Assembly: GCA_013204985.1 (NCBI GenBank)
Contig: JABMLG010000005.1
Location: forward strand, 62,001-126,000
Length of the DNA: 64,000 nucleotides
Source of the DNA: Microbacteriaceae bacterium VKM Ac-2855
Lineage (GTDB): Bacteria; Actinomycetota; Actinomycetes; Actinomycetales; Microbacteriaceae
Direction: 5' to 3'
Shown in pieces: positions 42,858-50,691 of this stretch. Made by a program: the position numbers and the translations under genes. Positions within the stretch are counted from its first letter, which is position 1. Each line of letters starts with the position of its first letter. The notes below the pieces were generated by a model. The model did not search any database. It saw nothing but the letters and a program-made list of their open reading frames with translations, and was not told the DNA's origin.

Positions 42858-43934
42858 ATGACATCACGAGCGGATGCACTGCTCGCCGGACCGCGCGGCC
42901 GGCGCCTGTGTCTTGAATTCGCACGAGCCACCGCATCCGACGACGGCGCATTGGGCCAGGCGATCTTCACCGCGGCCTACCGCGACACCGCGCCCAGTCG
43001 ATTCAGCATCCTCATCTCGTCCGGGCCCGATCCTGGCCGCTCGGAGCCGCCGCCGGCGACACCATCGGACGTCGCGCGGCTTCTTCGGGATGCTGCGCTG
43101 CGTCCGCCCACGGCGAGCGAACTGCTCGACGCGCTCCGCGCATCCGTCGACGCCGCGATGTACTGGCAAGAACCCGACGAGCAGGACGAGCTCGCCGCGC
43201 ATCCCGAGGTGCGGCACGCGCTCGTCGGGGTGGCGTCGATCGTCGTGGATTCGCCGCATGCGGAGTGGTGGAGCGATGGCTCGGACGCCACCGGGCAATG
43301 CATCGTCGCGTTCGACGGCGCACTCGCGCCCGCGGGCGACGCGAATCACATTCTGCGCGAGTGGCGTGAGGGTATCGCCGACGAGGTGGAGCGCGCCGAG
43401 ATCGAGCGGCCGTCGGACCCGTCGGCCATGTACAGCGGCGCCTGGTGGTCGACGCCGCCGCGTCGGCTGGCCAGCACGGTCCGCGCGCTCTCGAGCGGAG
43501 CGCCGGTCGGTCTCGACCTCGTGGAGGACGGGTTCGGTTGGACGGAGGCCCGCACCGAGCGCATCCGTCCTCCGGCCGCGCCGCGTATCTTCGAGATCGA
43601 CGGTCCGGAGTCGTGGGCGGAACTCTGCCGCGGCGGGGTCGCAGTGACGGCCGCCCGCCGGCACGACTGGTACCGCACCACGGGAAGAGTCGGAACGTGG
43701 CTGCTACCCGATTGGATGCGCGTCGCCGAGAGTTACGACGCCGTCCACCTCACCGTCGATGGCTACCTCACGACGGCTGGTGGTGCCATCGACGTGGACG
43801 ATGGTGCGAGCGTGCTCGCCGGCTGGAACCCCGACGAGACCTTCTGGTTGTGCGACGTCGAGCGCTCGCCCGAATCCGCGCAGGCGTGGACCCGCGACAC
43901 CCCGGGTGAACCCTGGCGAGCGCTCCCCGGGTGA
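42858..43934 (+). CDS. hypothetical protein
   Basis: 358 residues, soluble, rich in Trp (EWWSDGSDATGQCIVAFDGA, SGAWWSTPPRRLASTVRALS, WLLPDWMRVAESYDAVHLTV). It begins LLAGPRGRRLCLEFARATAS, a pattern seen in other large actinobacterial orphans, and lacks known catalytic motifs, a signal peptide or helices. TTGGCT lies six bases before the ATG. Divergent from the VOC gene. Function unknown. Confidence 0.7.
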   Translation: MTSRADALLAGPRGRRLCLEFARATASDDGALGQAIFTAAYRDTAPSRFSILISSGPDPGRSEPPPATPSDVARLLRDAALRPPTASELLDALRASVDAAMYWQEPDEQDELAAHPEVRHALVGVASIVVDSPHAEWWSDGSDATGQCIVAFDGALAPAGDANHILREWREGIADEVERAEIERPSDPSAMYSGAWWSTPPRRLASTVRALSSGAPVGLDLVEDGFGWTEARTERIRPPAAPRIFEIDGPESWAELCRGGVAVTAARRHDWYRTTGRVGTWLLPDWMRVAESYDAVHLTVDGYLTTAGGAIDVDDGASVLAGWNPDETFWLCDVERSPESAQAWTRDTPGEPWRALPG

Positions 43935-43947
43935 CCGCGACGCTCTC

Positions 43948-44014
43948 CCCCGCGAGATGCCTCTTCTGCACGCGACACGCCGCCACAAGCGTGCACAAGA
44001 GGCATCTCGCGGGG
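43948..44014. repeat. family B palindrome, copy B3
   Basis: 26-bp arms with one mismatch (43948-43973, 43989-44014), core GAGATGCCTCTTCTGCAC. Its loop is close to the reverse complement of the B1 loop, so this copy sits in the opposite orientation. Between convergent genes. Confidence 0.85.
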
Positions 44015-44024
44015 TGGCTCCAAC

Positions 44025-45482
44025 TCAGCTGAGCTGCGTGCGTTCCACCCAGTCCAGGTATTCGGGGCTGACGCTTCCCGTGATGTACTCCCCGGTGAAG
44101 CAGCTCATCTCGAGGTCGGTGACGTCGGAGCCCTCCAGGATCGCGGCCTTCATGTCGGCCACCTCCTGGTAGATCAGGTAGTCGGCGCCGATCGCCTCCG
44201 AGATCTCGGGGATCTTGCGGCCGTGGGCGACGAGCTCTTGGCGCGAGGGCATGTTGATGCCGTACACGTGCGGGTAGCGCACGGGCGGGGCGGCGGAGGC
44301 GAAGGTCACCTGGTTCGCGCCCGCGGCGCGTGCCATGTCGACGATCTCCTTCGATGTGGTGCCGCGCACGATCGAGTCGTCGACGATCAGGATGTTCTTG
44401 CCCTTGAACTCGCTCGACATCGCGTTCAGCTTCTGCCGCACCGACTTCTTGCGCTGAGCCTGGCCCGGCATGATGAACGTGCGGCCGACGTAGCGGTTCT
44501 TGTAGAAGCCCTCGCGGTATTCGAGGCCCAGCTTCTGCGCGACCTGCATCGCGGCGGGGCGCGACGAATCCGGGATCGGCATGACCACGTCGATCGCGCC
44601 GCCCGGCGTGTAGGCGGCGATCGTGTCGGCGAGACGGTCGCCCAGGCGCAGGCGCGCCTCGTAGACCGAGATGCCGCTCATCACGGAGTCGGGGCGGGCG
44701 AGGTAGACGTATTCGAACGAGCACGGCACGAGGCGTGGGTTCTTCGCGCACTGGCGCGAGTGCATCTGGCCGTCGGGGGTGATGAACACGGCCTCGCCGG
44801 GCGCGACGTCGCGCACGATCTCGAAGCCCTGCGCCTCGAGCACGAGCGACTCGGAGGCGACGATGAAATCATCCGGCCCGTTGACGTTGTACCGGCGCCC
44901 GACGATCAGCGGGCGGATGCCGAACGGGTCGCGGAAGGCGAGCAGGCCGTGACCGGCGATCAGCGCGATCGTGGCGTACGAGCCCTCGACGCGCTCGTGC
45001 ACGTTCGCGACCGCGTCGAATACCTCATCCGCTTCGAGCTGGTTGCCCGAGATCGATGCCTGCAGCTCGTTGGCCAGTACGTTCACGAGCAGCTCCGTGT
45101 CGGAGGTCGTGTTGAGGTGCCGGCGGTCGACCGTGAACAACTCCTGCGTCAGCTCGCGCGTGTTCGTGAGGTTGCCGTTGTGCACGAGGATGATGCCGTA
45201 CGGCGCGTTCACGTAGAACGGCTGGGCTTCCTCTTCGCGCTCCGCGTTGCCCTTCGTGGCGTAGCGGACGTGACCGAGGCCCATGGTGCCCAGCAGGGTG
45301 CGCATGTCGCGGGTACGGAACGCTTCACGCACCTGACCCTTGGCCTTGCTGATGTGCAGCGTGCTGCCCTCGGCCGTCGCGATGCCGGTCGAGTCCTGTC
45401 CCCGGTGTTGCAGGAGGGAGAGGCTGTCGTAGATGGACTGGTTGACGGGTTCCGAGGAGACGATTCCTACGATTCCGCACAT
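44025..45482 (-). CDS. purF: amidophosphoribosyltransferase
   Basis: 485 residues. First committed step of purine synthesis: PRPP plus glutamine to phosphoribosylamine. Starts MCGIVGIVSS with the nucleophilic Cys2 directly after Met, so there is no propeptide. The Ntn glutaminase domain (about 1-240) has HRGQDSTGIAT and HNGNLTN; the phosphoribosyltransferase domain has the PRPP loop ILIVDDSIVRGTTSKEI (about 360). GGGAG lies upstream of the ATG. Divergent from purM with a 233-base gap that holds palindrome E2. Confidence 0.97.
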   Translation of the reverse strand: MCGIVGIVSSEPVNQSIYDSLSLLQHRGQDSTGIATAEGSTLHISKAKGQVREAFRTRDMRTLLGTMGLGHVRYATKGNAEREEEAQPFYVNAPYGIILVHNGNLTNTRELTQELFTVDRRHLNTTSDTELLVNVLANELQASISGNQLEADEVFDAVANVHERVEGSYATIALIAGHGLLAFRDPFGIRPLIVGRRYNVNGPDDFIVASESLVLEAQGFEIVRDVAPGEAVFITPDGQMHSRQCAKNPRLVPCSFEYVYLARPDSVMSGISVYEARLRLGDRLADTIAAYTPGGAIDVVMPIPDSSRPAAMQVAQKLGLEYREGFYKNRYVGRTFIMPGQAQRKKSVRQKLNAMSSEFKGKNILIVDDSIVRGTTSKEIVDMARAAGANQVTFASAAPPVRYPHVYGINMPSRQELVAHGRKIPEISEAIGADYLIYQEVADMKAAILEGSDVTDLEMSCFTGEYITGSVSPEYLDWVERTQLS

Positions 45483-45588
45483 GCCTGGTGGGCTCCCAAA
45501 GGGTACAAGGGGGATTGACGCCCTATCTTTTCACGCGATCTTCACTCGACCTAACCGAAAGTCCTCGCCCCGAGCGAACACCCTCCCC

Positions 45589-45650
45589 GCGCTGTCGTTT
45601 TCACCGCGCGCGGGTGGCATGCCATGCGCGCGCGGTGAAAACGACAGCGC
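45589..45650. repeat. family E palindrome, copy E2, in the purF-purM divergent gap
   Basis: 24-bp perfect arms identical to E1 (45589-45612, 45627-45650), with an extra small palindrome GGCATGCC in the loop. It lies about 107 bases upstream of purF and 66 upstream of purM. Confidence 0.85.
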
Positions 45651-45715
45651 GGCCTGGTAGGGCAGCCCAGCAGTACTATCGCCTGGCCCGGGAGTTCTAA
45701 GGGACAATGGTCCGC

Positions 45716-46825
45716 GTGACGAACACGAGCGCGAACAGCTACGCCCAGGCCGGAGTCGATACTGCAGCGGGTGATCTCGCCGTCGAACTGATGAAGGCGG
45801 CGGTTTCTGCCACCCACAACTCCAGCGTGCTGGGCGGCGTCGGCGGCTTCGCCGGGCTGTACGACGTTTCGTTCCTCAAAGACTTCGACAAGCCCCTCCT
45901 CGCCACCAGCACGGACGGCGTGGGCACCAAGGTCGCCATCGCGCAGGCGATCGACAAGCACGACACCATCGGTCAGGACCTCGTCGGCATGGTCGTCGAC
46001 GACATCGTCGTGGTCGGCGCCCGTCCGCTGTTCATGACCGACTACATCGCCTGCGGCAAGGTCGTTCCCGCGCGCATCGCGGACATCGTGGCCGGCATCG
46101 CCAACGCCTGCGCCGCCACCGGCACCGCGCTCGTCGGCGGCGAGACCGCTGAGCACCCCGGGCTGCTGGGCCCCGACGACTACGACGTGGCGGGTGCCGC
46201 CGTCGGTGCGGTCGAAGCGGATGCGGTACTCGGCGCGGACAGGGTGCGCGACGGCGACCTCGTCATCGCGATGGCCTCCTCCGGACTGCACTCCAACGGA
46301 TTCTCGCTGGTGCGGCACATTCTCGCCCAGCGCGGCATCGGCTTCACCGACTACTCCACCGAACTCGGCGGCGTCGTAGGTGAGGTTCTTCTGGAGCCGA
46401 CCCGGCTGTACACGACGCCGCTGCTGAGCGTGCTCGGCGACGCGAGCATCGGATCCGCTGTGCACTCACTCAGTCATGTCACGGGTGGCGGCATCGCGGC
46501 GAACCTCGCGCGGGTCCTGCCGCGCGGCTCCTGGGTCGAGCTCGATCGCGCGAGCTGGAGCCCGTCCGACGTGTTCCGCGCGCTGACCGCGATGTCGGGT
46601 GCGACGCTCGAGAGCACAGAGGGCACCTGGAACCTCGGCATCGGGATGTTCGCGGTCGTCGCCCCGGAAGCGGCCCCCGCGGTGATCGACGCGCTCGCGC
46701 CCGCCGGCATCCCGGCGTGGGTCGCAGGACGGGTGTCGACGGATGCGCGCGACTTCGCCGGGTTCGAGCAGGGCGCCAAGGGAGTCGACGGCGGCGCGGT
46801 GCGACTGGTCGGCAAGTACGCGTAG
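45716..46825 (+). CDS. purM: phosphoribosylformylglycinamidine cyclo-ligase
   Basis: 369 residues. Makes aminoimidazole ribotide in purine synthesis. ATP-binding N-domain with AGVDTAAGDLAVELMK, TSTDGVGTKVAIAQ, DLVGMVVDDIVVVGARPLF and GGETAEHPGLL; C-domain with ASSGLHSNGFSLVR and HVTGGGIAANLARVLP. GTG start at 45716 with GACAAT seven bases upstream, hence probably leaderless; the ATG 9 bases upstream is less likely. Followed by family C repeats. Confidence 0.96.
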   Translation: MTNTSANSYAQAGVDTAAGDLAVELMKAAVSATHNSSVLGGVGGFAGLYDVSFLKDFDKPLLATSTDGVGTKVAIAQAIDKHDTIGQDLVGMVVDDIVVVGARPLFMTDYIACGKVVPARIADIVAGIANACAATGTALVGGETAEHPGLLGPDDYDVAGAAVGAVEADAVLGADRVRDGDLVIAMASSGLHSNGFSLVRHILAQRGIGFTDYSTELGGVVGEVLLEPTRLYTTPLLSVLGDASIGSAVHSLSHVTGGGIAANLARVLPRGSWVELDRASWSPSDVFRALTAMSGATLESTEGTWNLGIGMFAVVAPEAAPAVIDALAPAGIPAWVAGRVSTDARDFAGFEQGAKGVDGGAVRLVGKYA

Positions 46826-46833
46826 CGCGTCCC

Positions 46834-47058
46834 GTCAAAGAAAAGGCAACCCATGCAGAGGTCGCTGCCGTCTTCTTGGGACCGCAGCGAAGGTGGGCTG
46901 TAGTGCGTCAAAGAAACGGCAACCCCTCGAGGCGGCAACGCGTCAAAGAAACGGCAACCCGTCGAGGCGGCAACGCGTCAAAGAAACGGCAACCCGTGAG
47001 GCGGCAACGCGTCAAAGAAACGGCAACCCGCGCGGAGGTGGGTTGCCGTTTCTTTGAC
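46834..47058. repeat. family C repeat cluster 2
   Basis: The word GTCAAAGAAACGGCAACCC occurs at 46907, 46942, 46977 and 47011, a variant (AAAAGG) at 46834, and inverted at 47040-47058. The four perfect copies are spaced 34-35 bases and joined by TCGAGGCGGCAACGC-like linkers, so they form a tandem array with a 35-bp unit ending in a palindrome. Lies between convergent purM and a membrane protein gene. Confidence 0.9.
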
Positions 47059-47081
47059 GGCCACCGGAGGTGGGGCGCCGG

Positions 47082-47576
47082 TCAGGCGGGCTGCTGCACG
47101 AGGGTGCGGTGCGCCCGCTCCCAGCGGTGCTCGTGCCGCGTCAGCATCCACGAGCCGACGAAGCAGGCGAACAGAGCGCAGAGGGTCGACAGTGCGACAG
47201 GGGTCCAGGTCGCGCCGTCGCGGCTGACCAGCAGATTCGCGGATGCGATCAGCACGCCCAACGCCGCACCGACGCTCGAGCCCAGCACGAAACCGAGGTC
47301 GGCGCGGGAGAAGCCGCGGACGGTGATCATGCCTGCGAGTGCGCCGACCCCGCCGGCGAACCCGATGCCCGCGCCGGACGCCGTGCCCATCAGGAGGCCG
47401 AAGGCGATCAGTCCACTGCCTTCGACGAACCCACTGGCGATCACACTGGGGATGAAGATGAGCACGGCAACGGCGGCGCCGATGGCGGCACCGACCACGA
47501 CCGCGCCGAGCAAGAGGGCGAAGCTCACGTACAGGGCCCGCGCGACAGGGTGCGCGGAGATATCGGGTTCGAACAT
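47082..47576 (-). CDS. hypothetical four-helix membrane protein
   Basis: 164 residues with about five hydrophobic stretches (VARALYVSFALLLGAVVVGA, PSVIASGFVEGSGLIAFGLL, GAGIGFAGGVGALAGMITVR) and a basic His/Arg-rich C-terminus (TRHEHRWERAHRTLV). Gly-rich helices suggest tight packing. GGAG about 12 bases before the ATG. No family recognised; a convergent neighbour of purM. Confidence 0.65.
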   Translation of the reverse strand: MFEPDISAHPVARALYVSFALLLGAVVVGAAIGAAVAVLIFIPSVIASGFVEGSGLIAFGLLMGTASGAGIGFAGGVGALAGMITVRGFSRADLGFVLGSSVGAALGVLIASANLLVSRDGATWTPVALSTLCALFACFVGSWMLTRHEHRWERAHRTLVQQPA

Positions 47577-47743
47577 TGCGGGGCGGCTCCATCGACGCCG
47601 GGCGCTCGGATGTCGCGCCCGTTACGACGACGTTACAGCCGTGTTACGACACGCGGGAAGGGTCAATCCTCCGAAGCTGCTGAGACCGGCGTAAACACAG
47701 AATCAGGGCCGCCCCGAGGGGCGACCCTGCCTTCGATGAAACG

Positions 47744-47959
47744 TCAGGCCCGCTTCTGGTGCGGCTCCTGCACGTAGTCCTCGTCCGTCGTATCGAGCTC
47801 GTCATCCGTCTCGTCCGCGTACTCGGCCCACTTGGCGTACTCGTCCTCGTGAGGGTGACTGAGTTCGCGTTCGAGTGCGTTGTAATCGACCGAGGGGCTG
47901 AATGACTTCAGCTCACGTGCGATCTTGGTGTTCTTTGCCTTTTGACGGCCGCGCCCCAT
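47744..47959 (-). CDS. DUF3073 family protein
   Basis: 71 residues. MGRGRQKAKNTKIARELKSF and SPSVDYNALERELSHPHEDE are the family signature; the C-terminal half is strongly acidic. This short protein is found next to purM in many actinobacteria, as here, though on the opposite strand. Start chosen at the ATG of MGRGRQKAK, with GAGGGGGTCACCC before it. Cytoplasmic; function unknown. Confidence 0.9.
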   Translation of the reverse strand: MGRGRQKAKNTKIARELKSFSPSVDYNALERELSHPHEDEYAKWAEYADETDDELDTTDEDYVQEPHQKRA

Positions 47960-48136
47960 GGGTGACCCCCTCACGATGACAGGCCAGACGGGCAACAGCC
48001 GGCTGGGAAAAAACCAAACAGGGAACGATGAAATCTAGCCGGTAGTTTAGCAGACGGGGCAGGTACCGCCCCGAGGTATCAGAACGGTCCCGTCGGCCGC
48101 CGCAGAACCATAGCCGAACAACCCGTTGGATGGACC

Positions 48137-49216
48137 GTGCCGCCCGAATCGAGAACCGTGCCTGTGGTGGTGATCGGCGCCGGTCAGGCCGGTCTCTCCG
48201 TGGCGTTCCATCTGCGCCGACTCGGTCTCGGCGACGAGTTCGTCGTGCTTGATCGCGGGCCCGAACCCGGCGGGGCCTGGCAGTTCCGCTGGGAGGCCCT
48301 TCGGCTGGGTTCGGCGCACAAAGTGCATGATCTGCCCGGCATGGAGAGGCTCGGTCTGAGTTTCGCGACGGCGGATCGCTCCCGCCCCGCCCGCGATGTG
48401 GTGACCGACTACTACGGACGCTACGAGCGTGCCTTCGAGCTGCCGGTGCGTCGACCGGTCGCGGTGAGCCGCGTGTCGGAGGCGGGCGACGGCGCCCTCC
48501 TGGTCGAAGCCGATCCTGCCGAGCGCGCTTGGCGTGCCCGCATCGTCGTGAACGCGACCGGCACATGGGGCTCGCCGTTCGTGCCGTACATTCCGGGGCG
48601 CGAGCTGTTCCGCGGCCGGCAGCTCGACACGACGCACTACGTCGCCGCGTCGGAGTTCGTCGGCCAGCGCGTCATCGTGGTCGGCGGCGGCACCTCCGCG
48701 ATCGGGTTCCTACTCGAGCTCGAGCGGGTGGCGAGCTCGCTGGTATGGGCCACGCGACGCCCGGTGGAGTTCCGCGACGGCGACACGCTCGCCATCGAGT
48801 CGGCGACCGCGGCGGTCGCCGAACAGGATGCCGCGGCGCGGGCGGGGCGTGCTCTACCGAGCATCGTGAGCGGCACGGGGGTGCAGCGGACGCGACGCAT
48901 CGCGGCCGGCATCGAGCGCGGCGTGCTGCGCGAGCGTCCGATGTTCATCGCCATCGAGCCCGACGGCGTGCGCTGGAGCGACGGCGGCTTCAGCGCGGCG
49001 GATGCGATCATCTGGGCGACCGGTTTCCGGCCGGAACTGCGCCATCTCGCTCCGTTGCATCTGCGTGAGCGCGAGGGCGGCATCGCGGTCGCGGACGGCG
49101 CGTCGCTGAGCGATCCCCGGATCTTCTTCGCGGGCTACGGACCCACGGCCTCGACCATCGGCGCGAATCGCTCGGGTCGCCGGATCGCGCGGCAGGTGCT
49201 CGCGCGCCTCGGCTGA
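48137..49216 (+). CDS. FAD/NAD(P)-binding monooxygenase-like protein
   Basis: 359 residues, in the YUC/FMO-like group. FAD motif VVVIGAGQAGLSVAFHLRRL (about residues 10-29), GGAWQFRWEALRL, NADP motif VIVVGGGTSAIGFLLEL (about 175-191), and ATGFRPELRHL near the C-terminus; FAGYGPTASTIGANR closes it. Typical of small flavin monooxygenases and putative exporters' partners. GTG start; an alternative GTG seven codons later (PVVVIGAG) is possible. No operon partner. Confidence 0.85.
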   Translation: MPPESRTVPVVVIGAGQAGLSVAFHLRRLGLGDEFVVLDRGPEPGGAWQFRWEALRLGSAHKVHDLPGMERLGLSFATADRSRPARDVVTDYYGRYERAFELPVRRPVAVSRVSEAGDGALLVEADPAERAWRARIVVNATGTWGSPFVPYIPGRELFRGRQLDTTHYVAASEFVGQRVIVVGGGTSAIGFLLELERVASSLVWATRRPVEFRDGDTLAIESATAAVAEQDAAARAGRALPSIVSGTGVQRTRRIAAGIERGVLRERPMFIAIEPDGVRWSDGGFSAADAIIWATGFRPELRHLAPLHLREREGGIAVADGASLSDPRIFFAGYGPTASTIGANRSGRRIARQVLARLG

Positions 49217-49273
49217 ACGCGTATCCGCTGAACGTGCATCCGCTGAACGCGCCGCGCTGAACGCGCATCCGCT
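49213..49273 (+). repeat. four-copy short tandem repeat
   Basis: Units of the type GCTGAACGCGTATCC follow one another with small changes, beginning inside the stop codon of the monooxygenase gene (TGA at 49214). Confidence 0.7.
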
Positions 49274-49337
49274 CGATCGTTCGAGGGGGTGACAGGGGTC
49301 GTCCGTCGGCGCACACTGGCCGTGGAGAGGAGCCCAC

Positions 49338-49763
49338 GTGGCGAAGAATGCAGAGGCGAGCGTGCACGTGCCGGCGACGCCGGAGCAAGTGTGGCGGGCG
49401 CTGACCGATCCTGATCTCGTGAAGCAGTACTTCTTCGGCACGACGCTGAGCACCGACTGGCGGGTCGGCAGCCCGATCCGTTACAGCGGCGAGTTCGACG
49501 GCAAGACGTACGAGGACAAGGGCACGGTGCTCGAGTACTCCGAGCCCGAACGGTTGGTGACCAGCTTCTTCAGCCCGGCGAGCGGCAAGGCCGACGTGCC
49601 CGAGAACTATCAGACGGTGGTCTACGAGATCGCGGCCGAGGGCGACGGATGCACGCTGCGCATCACGCAGGACAACAACGACAGCGACGAGGCCGCCGAG
49701 CACTCCTCCGCCAACTGGCGGATGGTGCTCGACGGCCTCGTGAACGTGGCGCCCACGGCGTGA
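49338..49763 (+). CDS. SRPBCC/AHSA1 domain protein
   Basis: 141 residues. START-like ligand-binding fold: VHVPATPEQVWRALTDPDLV, YFFGTTLSTDWRVGSPIRYS, TVLEYSEPERLVTSFFSP, then the C-terminal helix EHSSANWRMVLDGLVNVA. Family members bind small hydrophobic ligands or act as Hsp90-activator homologues. GTG start with GAGAGGAG 8 bases upstream; CACACT at about 49313 is a -10 candidate. Confidence 0.88.
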   Translation: MAKNAEASVHVPATPEQVWRALTDPDLVKQYFFGTTLSTDWRVGSPIRYSGEFDGKTYEDKGTVLEYSEPERLVTSFFSPASGKADVPENYQTVVYEIAAEGDGCTLRITQDNNDSDEAAEHSSANWRMVLDGLVNVAPTA

Positions 49764-49803
49764 TCTCGCGGGAGCCGCGCGGGAGAGCCCTGGCCGCGGG
49801 ACG

Positions 49804-50085
49804 CTACTCGAGGCCGCCGCTGCGGTCGTCGGCGTCCTCGATCGGGTCGGAGTCGCCCCGGTCGAGAACGTAGGTCACGTGCACGGTCTCGCCGATCTGC
49901 TTGGCGGAGACGGCCTTGTAGCCGAGCTTCGTCTCGACGCCGTCCACGGCGGCGTAGGCGTCGATGGTGTCGTCGTAGCCGCCGTCGGTGCTCACGCGGC
50001 TCTCGGTCTGGCCGTCGAAGGGGCCGCCGCTGTAGATCACCAGGTAGGAGTCGCCGTCGGCGATGGTGCGGATGTCATCAGTCAT
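49804..50085 (-). CDS. small hypothetical protein
   Basis: 93 residues, acidic. TIADGDSYLVIYSGGPFDGQ and TESRVSTDGGYDDTIDAYAA suggest a short beta-rich soluble fold; the C-terminus DRGDSDPIEDADDRSGG is disordered. I recognise no family. Convergent with the SRPBCC gene and divergent from the next one. Confidence 0.65.
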   Translation of the reverse strand: MTDDIRTIADGDSYLVIYSGGPFDGQTESRVSTDGGYDDTIDAYAAVDGVETKLGYKAVSAKQIGETVHVTYVLDRGDSDPIEDADDRSGGLE

Positions 50086-50183
50086 GCCCCAGGTCTACCA
50101 CCTGCGGTGGAGAGGTTGCGCCGGGTTGCGTCCGCACGGCGGGGACGTCGGCGGTGCGCACCGAGGCCGATAGCCTGTCAGCC

Positions 50184-50612
50184 GTGAAGTCCTACGAAGC
50201 CGACGTCGTGATCGCAGCGCCCCTCTCCACGGTGTGGAAGGTCGTGACCGACGGCGCCGCCTACTCCGAGTGGGATTCCGGTGTGACGAAGGTCGAGGGC
50301 ACCATCACCGAGGGCGCGCGGATCAAGGTGTTCGCCGCCGTCACCCCCGATCGCGCCTTCCCGGTGCACGTCACGCTCTCTGCCGATCACCGCGTGATGA
50401 CGTGGACGGGCGGGATGCCGCTGGGGCTGTTCCGCGGTACGCGCGTCTTCACCCTCGAAGCGGCGGATGAGGGCGGCACCCACCTGCACGTGCGCGAGGA
50501 GTACACGGGCGCGCTGCTGCCCCTGATCTGGCGCTCGATGCCCGATCTGCAGCCGTCCTTCGATCAGTACACGGCCGGAGTCGCCGCCCGCGCGGAGTCC
50601 CTCGCCGGATGA
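50184..50612 (+). CDS. SRPBCC family protein
   Basis: 142 residues. START-like fold: VVIAAPLSTVWKVVTDGAAY, SEWDSGVTKVEG, VMTWTGGMPLGLFRGTRVFT and a C-terminal helix QPSFDQYTAGVAARAESL. The hydrophobic cavity residues are present; ligand unknown. GTG start with TAGCCT seven bases upstream (50171-50176), so probably leaderless. Confidence 0.85.
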   Translation: MKSYEADVVIAAPLSTVWKVVTDGAAYSEWDSGVTKVEGTITEGARIKVFAAVTPDRAFPVHVTLSADHRVMTWTGGMPLGLFRGTRVFTLEAADEGGTHLHVREEYTGALLPLIWRSMPDLQPSFDQYTAGVAARAESLAG

Positions 50613-50691
50613 GGCGTCGGCGCGGAGGCGTCGGCCGAGCGCGCCCGCATACACTGGCAGGACCGAACACGGCCGCCAGGGAGACACGAGG

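Noticed and set aside
46834-47058. Regularly spaced direct repeats resembling a small CRISPR array
   Set aside because: The spacers are themselves repeats of one another, an inverted copy is present, and no cas genes are near.
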